Below, piece by piece: positions 35,583-43,375 of a DNA stretch of 64,000 nucleotides. A program made the translations under genes and the position numbers. Where the stretch lies: the NCBI GenBank assembly GCA_010906965.1, contig JAAFHB010000004.1, positions 1 to 64,000 on the forward strand, read 5' to 3'. This DNA comes from Mariniphaga sp. Lineage in GTDB: Bacteria; Bacteroidota; Bacteroidia; Bacteroidales; Prolixibacteraceae. The notes below the pieces were generated by a model that was not told the origin of the DNA, searched no databases, and was given only the letters and a program-made list of their open reading frames with translations. Each line of letters begins with the position of its first letter. Position 1 is the stretch's first letter.

Positions 35583-37460
35583 CTATTTCCTTGGATCAAA
35601 TGATTGTGGCAGCCAAACCCTGAACCACGAATGTTCGTCGAGGGTATTCCCCGCAGAAGCATAATCGCAAAATGTAATTTCAACCGGTTTACTGGCACCT
35701 TCCTGGTGTGATTCAATTATAAAAGAACTCTTGTATTTCATCCAGATGCCGTCCTGATTTGTTCCTGCTGGTTCAAGGTTGACAAACCCGTCTTTATCAA
35801 GTACTGGCTGAATCGTTTCGTCAACATGAGGTGCTCCAAGCCTTGCATCGCGTGTAAGCACGATGGGACCACGAATTATTGCAATATTCTCTGGTAATTC
35901 GCCCATGTGAACGATTCGTCCCCGCATATCAACCATAAGATTGATCACATCTCCTGATTTCCAAACGCGGGAAATCTCTGCAAACTTTCCGGGAACAACA
36001 TTTTCAACCGGCTGACCATTAATTGTCAGAGCTGATTGCTGGCTCCAAAGCGGAATGCGGATCCGAACTTTTAACTGTTCTTCTTTTGGTACAACCATCT
36101 TTATAGAGATACTTCCTGAAACCGGATAATCTGTTTGCTGAATAACTTCCAGTGGTTTGCCGGCAGGAGTTAACAAATGGTAACTTCCATCAACAAAGAA
36201 ATTGACACTGATTCCGTCCTTTTCATTCATCACGGCTGTAAGTGGAAGTGTAAACAGACCACGTGGGCCGCTTGCAACACAACAATTAAGACCCATACCA
36301 CATTGTTCGCTTCCTTGCAGTCGTTGACCGGCTAAAGGAGAATATTTCGCCCAGTCAGATCCGTCAGTATACATTGATCCTAATAACGCATTGTAATAGG
36401 TCTGCTCAATTGCATCGGCATATTTTACCTCTCCTGTAAGCCGTAACAGTTGCTGACTCAATTTAATCCATGTAGCGGTTACACATGTTTCCTGATAATG
36501 ATCAATATGCATGGTTTGAAGATGTTTTCCTCCAAACCAACACTCAACGCCTGAACCTGATCCGGAAATGTTGATTTCGGTGTCGGATATATTTTGCCAG
36601 GTTTTCTCAACAGCATCCCGGTATTCTGTTTTGCCTGTCAACCTGTAAAGTTCAAGTAATCCTTCGTAGCACGACATCATTTCGTACGCTTTCTGTCCCT
36701 GTTCAGCACCAAACCAGTTTTCAGGTTTTGGAAATCGTTTGGCAACATCGACGCCAGATTTGGAGATCAGTTGTGGTCCATCAGGAGTTTCCCATTCCCT
36801 GACAATCTCATTGGCAAAGTCGAGGTAACGCTGGTCACCAGTTCTGGAATAAAGCTGACAAATCGGTTCAAGTACTGAACTTGCGGCCATTCCGTGGTGA
36901 TTTCCTTTCTTCACAATCAATGCATTCTTATCCGACAATTCTTTAATCAGATGATCAGCCAGTTTCCGCGCTGCCAGCAATGTATTTTTATCTTTTGTAA
37001 GATCGTAATACGCCAGCAATCCTAACATGCAATATTTTCTGCCCCAGATATCCCATTGCTCAAGCTGTTTATTCGCTGCATAATTTCCAATATAACCATC
37101 GGGTGTTTGTGTTGAAAGAAGACCTGAAATGGCCTGATCGAGCTTGGCTTTTAATTGAGGTTCGGGACGGTAACGATAGGCCGATACGGCTGAAGTAAAC
37201 CATTTCCCCCAAAATTCACTCTGCCAGCAACGATCTTCTGTCCGGTTTCGAAATGGCTCAACCAGCCGGTTAACATCCTGCGCAAGAATTCTGTTCTGAT
37301 ACGAAGCATCCAGTCTTACACCAACAAATCCTCCAAGGGTAGCCGATTGAGCGGGAAACAGGGTGTCGTTTTTCGCGGGTTTAATGGTCTTTTGCCCCAA
37401 TAAAGTAATAGAAAGTGTCAACTGCAGAAAGCAGATTAAAAAAAGGCTAATTTGTTTCAT
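35583..37460 (-). CDS. GH127 family beta-L-arabinofuranosidase (DUF1680)
   Basis: A 625-aa exported enzyme. It has a signal peptide ending near LLGQK, an (alpha/alpha)6 barrel (about residues 40-430) and C-terminal beta domains. The zinc-cysteine active site of GH127 is recognisable: Glu and Cys in YQETCVTATW, and the Cys pair in LNCCVASGPRG, one of which acts as nucleophile. Family members remove beta-L-arabinofuranose from plant glycans; some relatives belong to GH146. It is the last gene of the esterase-GH29-GH127 operon. The released L-arabinose would fit the ara locus 20 kb away. Confidence 0.88.
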   Translation of the reverse strand: MKQISLFLICFLQLTLSITLLGQKTIKPAKNDTLFPAQSATLGGFVGVRLDASYQNRILAQDVNRLVEPFRNRTEDRCWQSEFWGKWFTSAVSAYRYRPEPQLKAKLDQAISGLLSTQTPDGYIGNYAANKQLEQWDIWGRKYCMLGLLAYYDLTKDKNTLLAARKLADHLIKELSDKNALIVKKGNHHGMAASSVLEPICQLYSRTGDQRYLDFANEIVREWETPDGPQLISKSGVDVAKRFPKPENWFGAEQGQKAYEMMSCYEGLLELYRLTGKTEYRDAVEKTWQNISDTEINISGSGSGVECWFGGKHLQTMHIDHYQETCVTATWIKLSQQLLRLTGEVKYADAIEQTYYNALLGSMYTDGSDWAKYSPLAGQRLQGSEQCGMGLNCCVASGPRGLFTLPLTAVMNEKDGISVNFFVDGSYHLLTPAGKPLEVIQQTDYPVSGSISIKMVVPKEEQLKVRIRIPLWSQQSALTINGQPVENVVPGKFAEISRVWKSGDVINLMVDMRGRIVHMGELPENIAIIRGPIVLTRDARLGAPHVDETIQPVLDKDGFVNLEPAGTNQDGIWMKYKSSFIIESHQEGASKPVEITFCDYASAGNTLDEHSWFRVWLPQSFDPRK

Positions 37461-37496
37461 AAGTTTTTTAGTAACTTTAATTCTTCCTCTTCTACT

Positions 37497-38870
37497 TTAC
37501 TTCTTCAACTCAATTCTCACAACTGCATCATATTTTGCCGGTTTATCGGTTGTACTGCTTGCTGTAATGAAAAGATTACCGGTCTCCGTATTTCCCCACC
37601 ATGTTTTCTGATAAGGCAGTTCCGCACCCGACTTTAAAAGCGTTACATTTTTCACATTCTCTCCGCTGATACCTTTGGCATTCAGCTGTCCAAGATTTGG
37701 GTACATCCAATGCGCATAAATCGTATTCCCTTTCTGCGTATAACGTCCCCAATCGGGTTTGGCCAGACTGGAAGATCCAGATCCGTAAATGCTTTCGCCA
37801 TTTTTGTCCAGCCATTTACCAACTTCAGTAAGGATTTCGACACATTCTGCAGGAATATTTCCGCGCGCATCGGGTCCGACATTCAGTAACAGATTGCCGT
37901 TTTTACTCACGCAGTTAACCAGACTATGAACAATCAGTTCAGGCGATTTCCAGTTGTGGTCGAATTCATTGTAACCCCAAACTCCGTTAAGGGTCAGACA
38001 GGTTTCCCATGGAATCGGGTTGTTGTATTTATCAACAAGCGGTAAATCCGGAATGCCCTGCTCTGGTGTTTCAAAATCGCCTAAAGTACTTACCATCCTT
38101 TGTTTGGAAGACGACCCTTCGTGTGTTGAAAGCCGGTTGTCCATGATTATATCGGGTTGGTATTTGCGAACCATTGCGACGAGTTCTTTTGCCTTCCACT
38201 TCTCTCCGCTATATTCGTCAAACGAATAGTCGAACCACATGATGTCGAGCTTTCCGTAGTTTTTCACGAGCTCCTCAACCTGACCGTGCATATATTTGAG
38301 GTAGTTATCCCAGTTGAAAGTCCGTTTTGCATAATCCTTATCGCCGCGTTGCGGATGATTACCTACATTCGGATAGTCGGGATGGTGCCAGTCGATGATC
38401 GAATAGTAAAGACCGACTTTTATCCCTTCGGCACGAAACGCTTCAAGGAATTCACGAACCAGGTCGCGACCACCAAACCGGGTACTTAGCTTATAATCTG
38501 TTAATTTACTGTCAAAGTTGCAATAACCATCGTGATGTTTGGCGGTAAGCACGGCGTATTTCATACCAGCCGCTTTGGCAGTTTTGGCCCACGCTTTGGC
38601 ATCAAAGTCAACCGGGTTAAACGTGTCGATGTATTTCTGATATTGTTCTGTCGTCAACTTTTCATTCGATTTCACCCATTCTCCACGTGCCGGTACCGCA
38701 TAAGCGCCGAAATGGATAAACATGCCAAATCGCGACTGGCGCCACCAATCTGTTCGCGCCATCACCTGGTCGTAGTTGGTTTTGTATTCCTTCGAAGGAG
38801 CCTCTTGTCCATTCAGAAAATTCAATGCGACCCAAAGAACGAGGGAGCAGGTTACGAGTAATTTTTTCAT
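37497..38870 (-). CDS. GH29 alpha-L-fucosidase
   Basis: A 457-aa exported enzyme with a signal peptide (LLVTCSLVLWVALNFLNG). The catalytic TIM barrel begins WWRQSRFGMFIHFGAYA, a strong GH29 opening. AKHHDGYCNFDS is a substrate-binding loop, and DIMWFDYSFDEY carries the Asp nucleophile in WFD. The C-terminal beta-sandwich is short. The enzyme would remove terminal alpha-L-fucose, as found on xyloglucan, pectic rhamnogalacturonans or algal and mucin glycans. It lies between the esterase and GH127, with gaps of about 20 and 36 bp. Confidence 0.93.
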   Translation of the reverse strand: MKKLLVTCSLVLWVALNFLNGQEAPSKEYKTNYDQVMARTDWWRQSRFGMFIHFGAYAVPARGEWVKSNEKLTTEQYQKYIDTFNPVDFDAKAWAKTAKAAGMKYAVLTAKHHDGYCNFDSKLTDYKLSTRFGGRDLVREFLEAFRAEGIKVGLYYSIIDWHHPDYPNVGNHPQRGDKDYAKRTFNWDNYLKYMHGQVEELVKNYGKLDIMWFDYSFDEYSGEKWKAKELVAMVRKYQPDIIMDNRLSTHEGSSSKQRMVSTLGDFETPEQGIPDLPLVDKYNNPIPWETCLTLNGVWGYNEFDHNWKSPELIVHSLVNCVSKNGNLLLNVGPDARGNIPAECVEILTEVGKWLDKNGESIYGSGSSSLAKPDWGRYTQKGNTIYAHWMYPNLGQLNAKGISGENVKNVTLLKSGAELPYQKTWWGNTETGNLFITASSTTDKPAKYDAVVRIELKK

Positions 38871-38891
38871 CCTTATAAATTAATTTAGTTC

Positions 38892-39593
38892 TTACTTTTT
38901 CTGATGTTTTAAAAACCAGTCGAATAAACCGGCCTTGTCGTAAGCATAAACCCATGCATCAACATGACCACCTTCGGGCAAAACAGTGTATTCCACATCG
39001 GCGCCGATTTTTTTCAATTCCTCAACCATGATGGCAGATTGTTGTTCAGGAACAGCAGTATCTTTCTTGCCATGAAACACCCAAACCGGAATATTTTTCA
39101 ATTTTGATACAAGAAGCGGATTTCCTCCTCCGCAAATGGGTGCAATTGCTGCGAAATAGTCGGGAAAAGTCATTGCCAATTCCCATGCTCCAAATCCACC
39201 CATGCTCAATCCGGTGAGGTACACTCTACTCTTATCGACATTATATTTTGCCAGCACATCGTCGATCATACCTTTAAGCAGGTACGTATTCCACCACTGC
39301 CCTTCAGGACATTGCGGTGAAACGACAATAAACGGGAAATCGGGATTTTTCTCAACGATGGCGGGTGGTCCCCATGCTTTTACTTTTTCAAGATCGATAC
39401 CACGCTCGCCCGACCCGTGCAAAAAGACAATCATTGGTGAAGGCTTCCCTGTCTTGGCGTAATCTTTGGGCAAAAATAGCAGGTAATTGATTTCCGCCTG
39501 AATCGTGGTTTTCATCTTCTGCTGTGCAGTCTGGCCCATGGAAGGAACAATCACGCTAAGGCTCAGCAAAGTGATAATGATCAATTTTCTCAT
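38892..39593 (-). CDS. Secreted alpha/beta-hydrolase esterase (CE1-like)
   Basis: A 233-aa exported alpha/beta hydrolase. It has a signal peptide (IIITLLSLSVIVPSMGQ), the oxyanion segment FLHGSGERG, the nucleophile Ser in GLSMGGFGAW, an Asp in HGKKDTAVP and a His in PEGGHVDAW. This is the esterase group of the PHB-depolymerase/feruloyl esterase type often found in plant polysaccharide loci. It probably removes acyl or feruloyl groups that block the glycosidases encoded next to it. First gene of the operon; a possible minus-strand -7 box (TATTTTTG) is at 39677-39684. Confidence 0.87.
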   Translation of the reverse strand: MRKLIIITLLSLSVIVPSMGQTAQQKMKTTIQAEINYLLFLPKDYAKTGKPSPMIVFLHGSGERGIDLEKVKAWGPPAIVEKNPDFPFIVVSPQCPEGQWWNTYLLKGMIDDVLAKYNVDKSRVYLTGLSMGGFGAWELAMTFPDYFAAIAPICGGGNPLLVSKLKNIPVWVFHGKKDTAVPEQQSAIMVEELKKIGADVEYTVLPEGGHVDAWVYAYDKAGLFDWFLKHQKK

Positions 39594-39762
39594 AATGCAT
39601 TAATTTATTGGTTTGTAAAATTATGACACGCAAAAAAACAGTTGCAACCTGTTTTAGGAAAGTTCTTGTTGATAAACAAAAATAGCGACTTTGTCGGAAG
39701 TATTGCGTTTTAAAAGATTATAATCCCATTATTTCGCGAATTTCATTTAAACGTCATAAAAC

Positions 39763-39798
39763 AACGAAGCCTCTGCTTGTGAAAAGAGAGGCTTCGTT
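39763..39798. terminator. Terminator downstream of the TIM-barrel gene
   Basis: A perfect 12-bp stem (AACGAAGCCTCT at 39763-39774, complement at 39787-39798) with a 12-base loop. It lies about 65 bp after the stop of the minus-strand sugar isomerase-like gene and separates it from the esterase operon. Confidence 0.8.
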
Positions 39799-39861
39799 AA
39801 TGATGCTTTTTTATATTTTCTTATTCCTAAATAACCCTGTTTGTAAGACAAAATAAAAGCA

Positions 39862-40857
39862 TTAGATCAATATATTTTTAGCGAATTGAACACACTTTGC
39901 CACTTCTTTAGCGGCATCAGAATCAGCAGGCACATTATATTCAAGTTCGACATCAACGTAAATGGGCCATTTTTCCTTTTTCAACAATAAAAGTACATCG
40001 GAAATTGGCATTTCGCCTTTGCCCCATACCTGGTTGGTATTTGGAGGTGTCGATTTCGGCCCGGTTTTGTCTTTCAGATGAATGCTGACAATCCGGTCGT
40101 GCAGTCTTTTTATCAGGTCATTGGGAGGTAATCCGGTACTGCCGAAATAGTGGCCTGCATCAAAATTCAGCATGTTATTTGGTGAGTAAGCAAGAAATTT
40201 ATCAAAGTTCCATCCTGGTTCTGCAGGTTGCATGTGCTGATGGAAAATAGCGTACATTTTATGTTTTTCGGCAAATGGCCCAAGACGTTTGCAGGCCTCA
40301 TCGCCTATTTCGTTCGTAACACCCTTCGCGCCCATCGCTTTTGCTGCATTAAACGCGTAATCAATCTCTTCGTCGGTCCAGTTTGCAGGCGAGAATTTCA
40401 CAATATGAATATTGATACCCGCATCATTAAACAACTTTCGGAGATCAGTGTACTTTTGCATCGGAAGAGAAATTCTCCATTTTCGCTGAGCCTCGGTGGC
40501 ATCAGCCTGTTCTTTTTCATACTTTTCTTTTTGCTCCTTACTTTGAACAACATCACGCGGAAGCCGGGCCGGTCCCTGTGGTAATCCAAGATAATCTTCA
40601 GCAACGATCCCCATTAATTCCAGATCGCTTATCCCAGCCTGCTGACAATAACTGATAATGTCTTTGGGAGTAGACGGCATACTGCGCCAGCTATAAGTTA
40701 TTGCACCAATCTGAACACCCCCGAATTTAGAATTTGGTTTTGCATCCTTTGCAGCTGCGGAAATACTCGTGAAACCGTAATTAAATGGGATTGCAGCTAA
40801 TGCAGCCGCGGCAGCAGCTGTATTTAGAAACTTACGGCGTGACAACCTGTTTTCCAT
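39862..40857 (-). CDS. Tat-exported sugar phosphate isomerase/epimerase-like TIM barrel protein
   Basis: A 331-aa protein with a twin-arginine signal (NRLSRRKFLNTAAAAAALAA). It has a xylose isomerase-like TIM barrel of the AP_endonuc_2 family. GAITYSWRSMP, the metal-ligand region NEIGDEACKR, FDAGHYF and YVDVELEY are typical. Tat-secreted members of this family are common in Bacteroidota and Planctomycetota, where related proteins work with 3-keto-glycoside hydrolases or sugar dehydrogenases. Substrate unknown. It has its own probable promoter and terminator and precedes the esterase operon on the same strand. Confidence 0.83.
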   Translation of the reverse strand: MENRLSRRKFLNTAAAAAALAAIPFNYGFTSISAAAKDAKPNSKFGGVQIGAITYSWRSMPSTPKDIISYCQQAGISDLELMGIVAEDYLGLPQGPARLPRDVVQSKEQKEKYEKEQADATEAQRKWRISLPMQKYTDLRKLFNDAGINIHIVKFSPANWTDEEIDYAFNAAKAMGAKGVTNEIGDEACKRLGPFAEKHKMYAIFHQHMQPAEPGWNFDKFLAYSPNNMLNFDAGHYFGSTGLPPNDLIKRLHDRIVSIHLKDKTGPKSTPPNTNQVWGKGEMPISDVLLLLKKEKWPIYVDVELEYNVPADSDAAKEVAKCVQFAKNILI

Positions 40858-40912
40858 AGATTCAATTTTTTAAATGATGTGTTTATGAAATGTTTTATGC
40901 GTTCCTGAAAGT

Positions 40913-40920
40913 CAAAGCTA
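40913..40920 (-). promoter_or_regulatory. Candidate -7 box for the TIM-barrel gene
   Basis: On the minus strand this reads TAGCTTTG (TAnnTTTG), 56 bp before the start codon. A CAA (minus TTG) lies 16 bp further upstream, a little closer than usual. The rest of the gap up to 41226 shows nothing recognisable. Confidence 0.4.
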
Positions 40921-41226
40921 ATAAATTTTAAAATACCAACATTAAAACTACTATTAGTAACTGAACTAAATGAGATTTTGTTTGAAAAAAATCGAAGAAT
41001 TTCAGGAACCCAAATCAGGTTGTATTTGAAACCTCCAAACAAAAGCAGTTCGAATATAAAAGTGTCCTTGTTGATGGATTTCACCAATAGCTGTAAGTTG
41101 TTCCCGATCTGAGCAATATTCATTAGGCGCTTGTTTGTTCAGTAAACGGGTCTGCAGTCCGGTCGCGAAAGTGCATCCGGATTTAAAGATCGCAAGATAA
41201 GCAATTATGTTTTATAATACAATATG

Positions 41227-41413
41227 TTTGAAAAGGTATTGGGGTATGGGATTTTCCTGCATTCTGCAAATACTAAAAGATTGGAGGTAAGAGGGATCAA
41301 ATCAGTTGTTGGCAGAATGCAGAATTGATGAGACCATTTACCTTTAAAAAAGATACTGGAAATGGTATCTGCAAATTCCCTTACCTGTTGCCCGCGGATG
41401 GGATATCCGGGTT
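41227..41413. repeat. Long imperfect direct repeat, copy A
   Basis: About 186 bp that align with 42813-42998 over the full length. The best-kept parts are GATTTTCCTGC, ATCAAATCAGTTGTT, an identical run of 27 bp (41339-41365, beginning TACCTTTAAAAAAG), and the closing GGATGGGATATCCGGG. The end forms a short hairpin (CGGAT/ATCCG). Both copies are in the same orientation, one before the 21-bp array and one after the 227-aa gene. Confidence 0.75.
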
Positions 41414-41492
41414 AACGAGGACTAATCATATCGCTATTTTGCTTGTTTTTAATACTTCACCACTTTAAAGCCCAATCTTATTCGGCTGTTGC

Positions 41493-41765
41493 ACTACGTA
41501 AATACCATGATGCACATCGTAAAAGATTCGTGACACATCGTAAGAGCAATAATGCAACCTGTGATTTGTTGTTTGCACTTCGTATGAGCAATAATGCAAC
41601 GCGTAATTTGTTGTTTACACATCGTAAGAGCAATAATGCAACGCGTAATTTGTTGTTTACACATCGTAAGAGCAATAATGCAACGCGTAATTTGTTGCTT
41701 AAACATCGTAAGAGCAATAATGCAACGCTGAATTTGGTATTTACACAGCATAAAAGCTTAAATAC
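41493..41765. repeat. Tandem array of thirteen 21-bp units
   Basis: Thirteen consecutive 21-bp units can be marked from 41493 to 41765. From unit 3 on they alternate between two forms. One is ACATCGTAAGAGCAATAATG plus C; the other begins AACGCGTAATTTGTTG and ends TTAC, giving a 42-bp higher-order period. Units 7 to 9 are exact copies of their types; outer units diverge. The shared core is CGTAA near position 5. Since 21 is a multiple of 3, one plus-strand and two minus-strand frames are open across the array. These read as heptads (THRKSNN/ATRNLLF in one), but no ATG start or leader supports translation. Confidence 0.85.
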
Positions 41766-41828
41766 ATTGTGTTAATAGCTGGTTACATGTGTATTAAAGA
41801 TATGATTTTTTAGAAGAAAATTAATTTA

Positions 41829-41840
41829 TCGAAATTTCGA
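41829..41840. promoter_or_regulatory. Perfect 12-bp palindrome upstream of the 227-aa gene
   Basis: TCGAAATTTCGA is a perfect palindrome about 100 bp before the start codon at 41943, flanked by an 8-bp inverted repeat (TGGTTACA at 41780-41787 and TGTAACCA at 41869-41876). It is a candidate operator or structured leader. Confidence 0.35.
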
Positions 41841-41942
41841 CTAATTATAAAAATATTTCAAAAAAACCTGTAACCATTTAAGAACAATCCTCGTAGACAC
41901 AATAAATTCTAAACCAAATTTATTAATTAAAAAAAACAGAAT

Positions 41943-42626
41943 ATGGAAGCAAGAGGTAGAACATTTTGGGAAATGGAAAAAGAAGCTGTCTCCTATGTAC
42001 TGAAAAACGAAAGCGTATGGTCGCATTTGGCAGTTATTGTCACTAACGTAACCTTACTCGAACAGAATGAGCGGGATTTGGATGCTGCCTATAAAGCTCA
42101 GGACGCTAGTGATCCTGGTGGATATACCGACCAAAAGAACATGATGTTAAACTTATTTTACCACAAAATTTATAAGCTTAGTTGTAAGCTCTCCTTTTAT
42201 GGTAAAAATGTTGGCGACAAAATTTTACTCAATGATGTTAATATTGCCGAAAGCTCTTTTAATAAAGTGACAGAAAAAGAAGCGTTAATCCAATGCAATA
42301 CTATTATTAAACGGGGAAATGAATACCTCAGCAGAACTGCAGAATATGGCGTTACTGCAGATGGACTTAAATCACTGGGATCCGAACTTGCCATTTTGGA
42401 GCAAATGAAGCCAACTATCGGCGTGATCACTAACGACCACAAGAGTGCCACGCGATCGATTAAAGATATAATTTCGGAAGCCCGCATTCAACTTGACAAA
42501 CTGGATGATGCATTCGAAGGAATGCTCGATGATGATGATTTTATCGATGGTTGGTTTGCAGTACGTAAAATCAAAGGACGTCATAAACCTAAAGGGCCGA
42601 TTACTACAAAACCGGCCTCGGAATAA
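41943..42626 (+). CDS. Unrecognised helical protein between direct repeats
   Basis: A 227-aa, probably all-helical soluble protein with no signal peptide. It starts MEARGRTFWEMEKEAVSYVLK and contains several amphipathic stretches. A central part reads VTEKEALIQCNTIIKRGNEYL; an acidic segment (GMLDDDDFIDGW) and a basic, proline-rich tail (KGRHKPKGPITTKPASE) follow. I do not recognise the family. It lies 180 bp after a 21-bp tandem array, and a clear terminator follows it. The whole unit is bracketed by two direct repeats of about 186 bp. The DNA-binding or cell-division look of the helices is only an impression; no catalytic motif is seen. Confidence 0.75.
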   Translation: MEARGRTFWEMEKEAVSYVLKNESVWSHLAVIVTNVTLLEQNERDLDAAYKAQDASDPGGYTDQKNMMLNLFYHKIYKLSCKLSFYGKNVGDKILLNDVNIAESSFNKVTEKEALIQCNTIIKRGNEYLSRTAEYGVTADGLKSLGSELAILEQMKPTIGVITNDHKSATRSIKDIISEARIQLDKLDDAFEGMLDDDDFIDGWFAVRKIKGRHKPKGPITTKPASE

Positions 42627-42657
42627 TTTTCGAAACGGAAGTTTGAATTAAATAAAA

Positions 42658-42694
42658 AAAGGTGCTGGCAGATATTTTAATCTCCGGCACCTTT
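42658..42694 (+). terminator. Terminator of the 227-aa gene
   Basis: AAAGGTGCTGG (42658-42668) pairs with CCGGCACCTTT (42684-42694), with one G-T wobble, and the inner AGAT/ATCT continues the stem. An A run precedes and TTTCTG follows. Confidence 0.78.
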
Positions 42695-42812
42695 CTGTAT
42701 AAAGAGGGTTTATTAATACTTTCGTTATCTCAAAAAAAGGTCAGGCTTACTAACGGAGTTTGATTGCTGATTATGATTTTCATATACAGAGAAGGCGAAC
42801 CAAAAAAAATAA

Positions 42813-42998
42813 TTTGAAGGAGGATGGAGTGATGTAGATTTTCCTGCCTCATACAAACTAAAAGTAGGAAGGAAACTGGATTCAAATCAGTTGTTTGAGA
42901 AATACCGAATGGATCAGACCGGTACCTTTAAAAAAGATACTGGAAATGGGAATAGTAAATTCCCTTGTCTGTTGCCCCCGGATGGGATATCCGGGGGA
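42813..42998. repeat. Long imperfect direct repeat, copy B
   Basis: Second copy of the repeat at 41227-41413, same orientation, 1,586 bp away start to start. The identical 27-bp run is at 42923-42949. The closing dyad is better preserved here: CCCCCGGAT (42975-42983) pairs perfectly with ATCCGGGGG (42989-42997) around a GGGAT loop. A short conserved frame crosses both copies (LKKILEM then NSL and CCPRMGYPG), but it has no start codon of its own. Confidence 0.75.
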
Positions 42999-43045
42999 GG
43001 GAATTGAAAAATTCAAGTTTTAAACCGGGCAGAGCATCATAGGCA

Positions 43046-43204
43046 TTATCCGTATTTGCAATCGGCTTTTTCTTTGTCAAAGTCATCATCAGTTATCAGT
43101 TTGTTTTCCATATATTTGTAATGAAACTTCAAATCCTCGAGTCGGGAACCAAGAGAAGAATATTTACTATCAGGGTTACATGTCCTGCACCTGGGGATTA
43201 GCAT
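43046..43204 (-). CDS. Small SHOCT-like open frame
   Basis: A 52-aa frame from ATG 43204, starting MLIPRCRTCNPDSKYSS and ending with a helix KYMENKLITDDDFDKEKADC. That end resembles the SHOCT motif (short C-terminal domain, pattern LxxGxITxxEFxxxK). A CxxC pair is near the start. No promoter is recognised, and it may be the surviving tail of a larger gene. The codon pattern and the motif argue against chance, but support is thin. Confidence 0.35.
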   Translation of the reverse strand: MLIPRCRTCNPDSKYSSLGSRLEDLKFHYKYMENKLITDDDFDKEKADCKYG

Positions 43205-43231
43205 ATTATAACACAAATAAAATAATTCATT

Positions 43232-43356
43232 ATGAACTTACAGTATATTTCAGATAGTGACGGACAAACAACATGTGTTTTCATTCCTATTAAAAGAGGG
43301 AAGTTGCCAAATGGTATAATATGAAGCAAAAAGGACTTGGCAAAAGATTTACATAA
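43232..43356 (+). pseudogene. Remnant of a type II toxin-antitoxin module
   Basis: The frame from ATG 43232 reads MNLQYISDSDGQTTCVFIPI, like the N-terminus of small Bacteroidota antitoxins, and then breaks down before a stop at 43322-43324. Overlapping in another frame, 43294-43353 reads KREVAKWYNMKQKGLGKRFT before a stop. This looks like the helical hairpin of a ParE/RelE toxin (WYN..QKGLGKRF). The antitoxin C-terminus and the toxin N-terminus seem deleted, leaving a scar. Both similarities are by eye. Confidence 0.6.
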
Positions 43357-43375
43357 AAAAATTGTCTGGAATATT

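Noticed and set aside
40824-41123. 99-aa minus-strand frame upstream of the TIM-barrel gene
   Set aside because: It overlaps the Tat signal of the real gene in another frame and has no protein-like composition or motif.
41493-41765. CRISPR array
   Set aside because: The units follow each other directly and alternate between two forms. There are no unique spacers, and no cas gene is present in the window.
41443-41775. 110-aa plus-strand frame (and two minus-strand frames) across the 21-bp array
   Set aside because: The plus frame starts at TTG without a promoter or leader, and open frames on both strands follow automatically from a repeat unit whose length is a multiple of three. Kept as a repeat and not as a gene.
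41227-42998. Template and variable repeats of a diversity-generating retroelement, or a retron
   Set aside because: Differences between copies A and B are not focused on adenines (the A-run in the 27-bp core is unchanged), and no reverse transcriptase is nearby.
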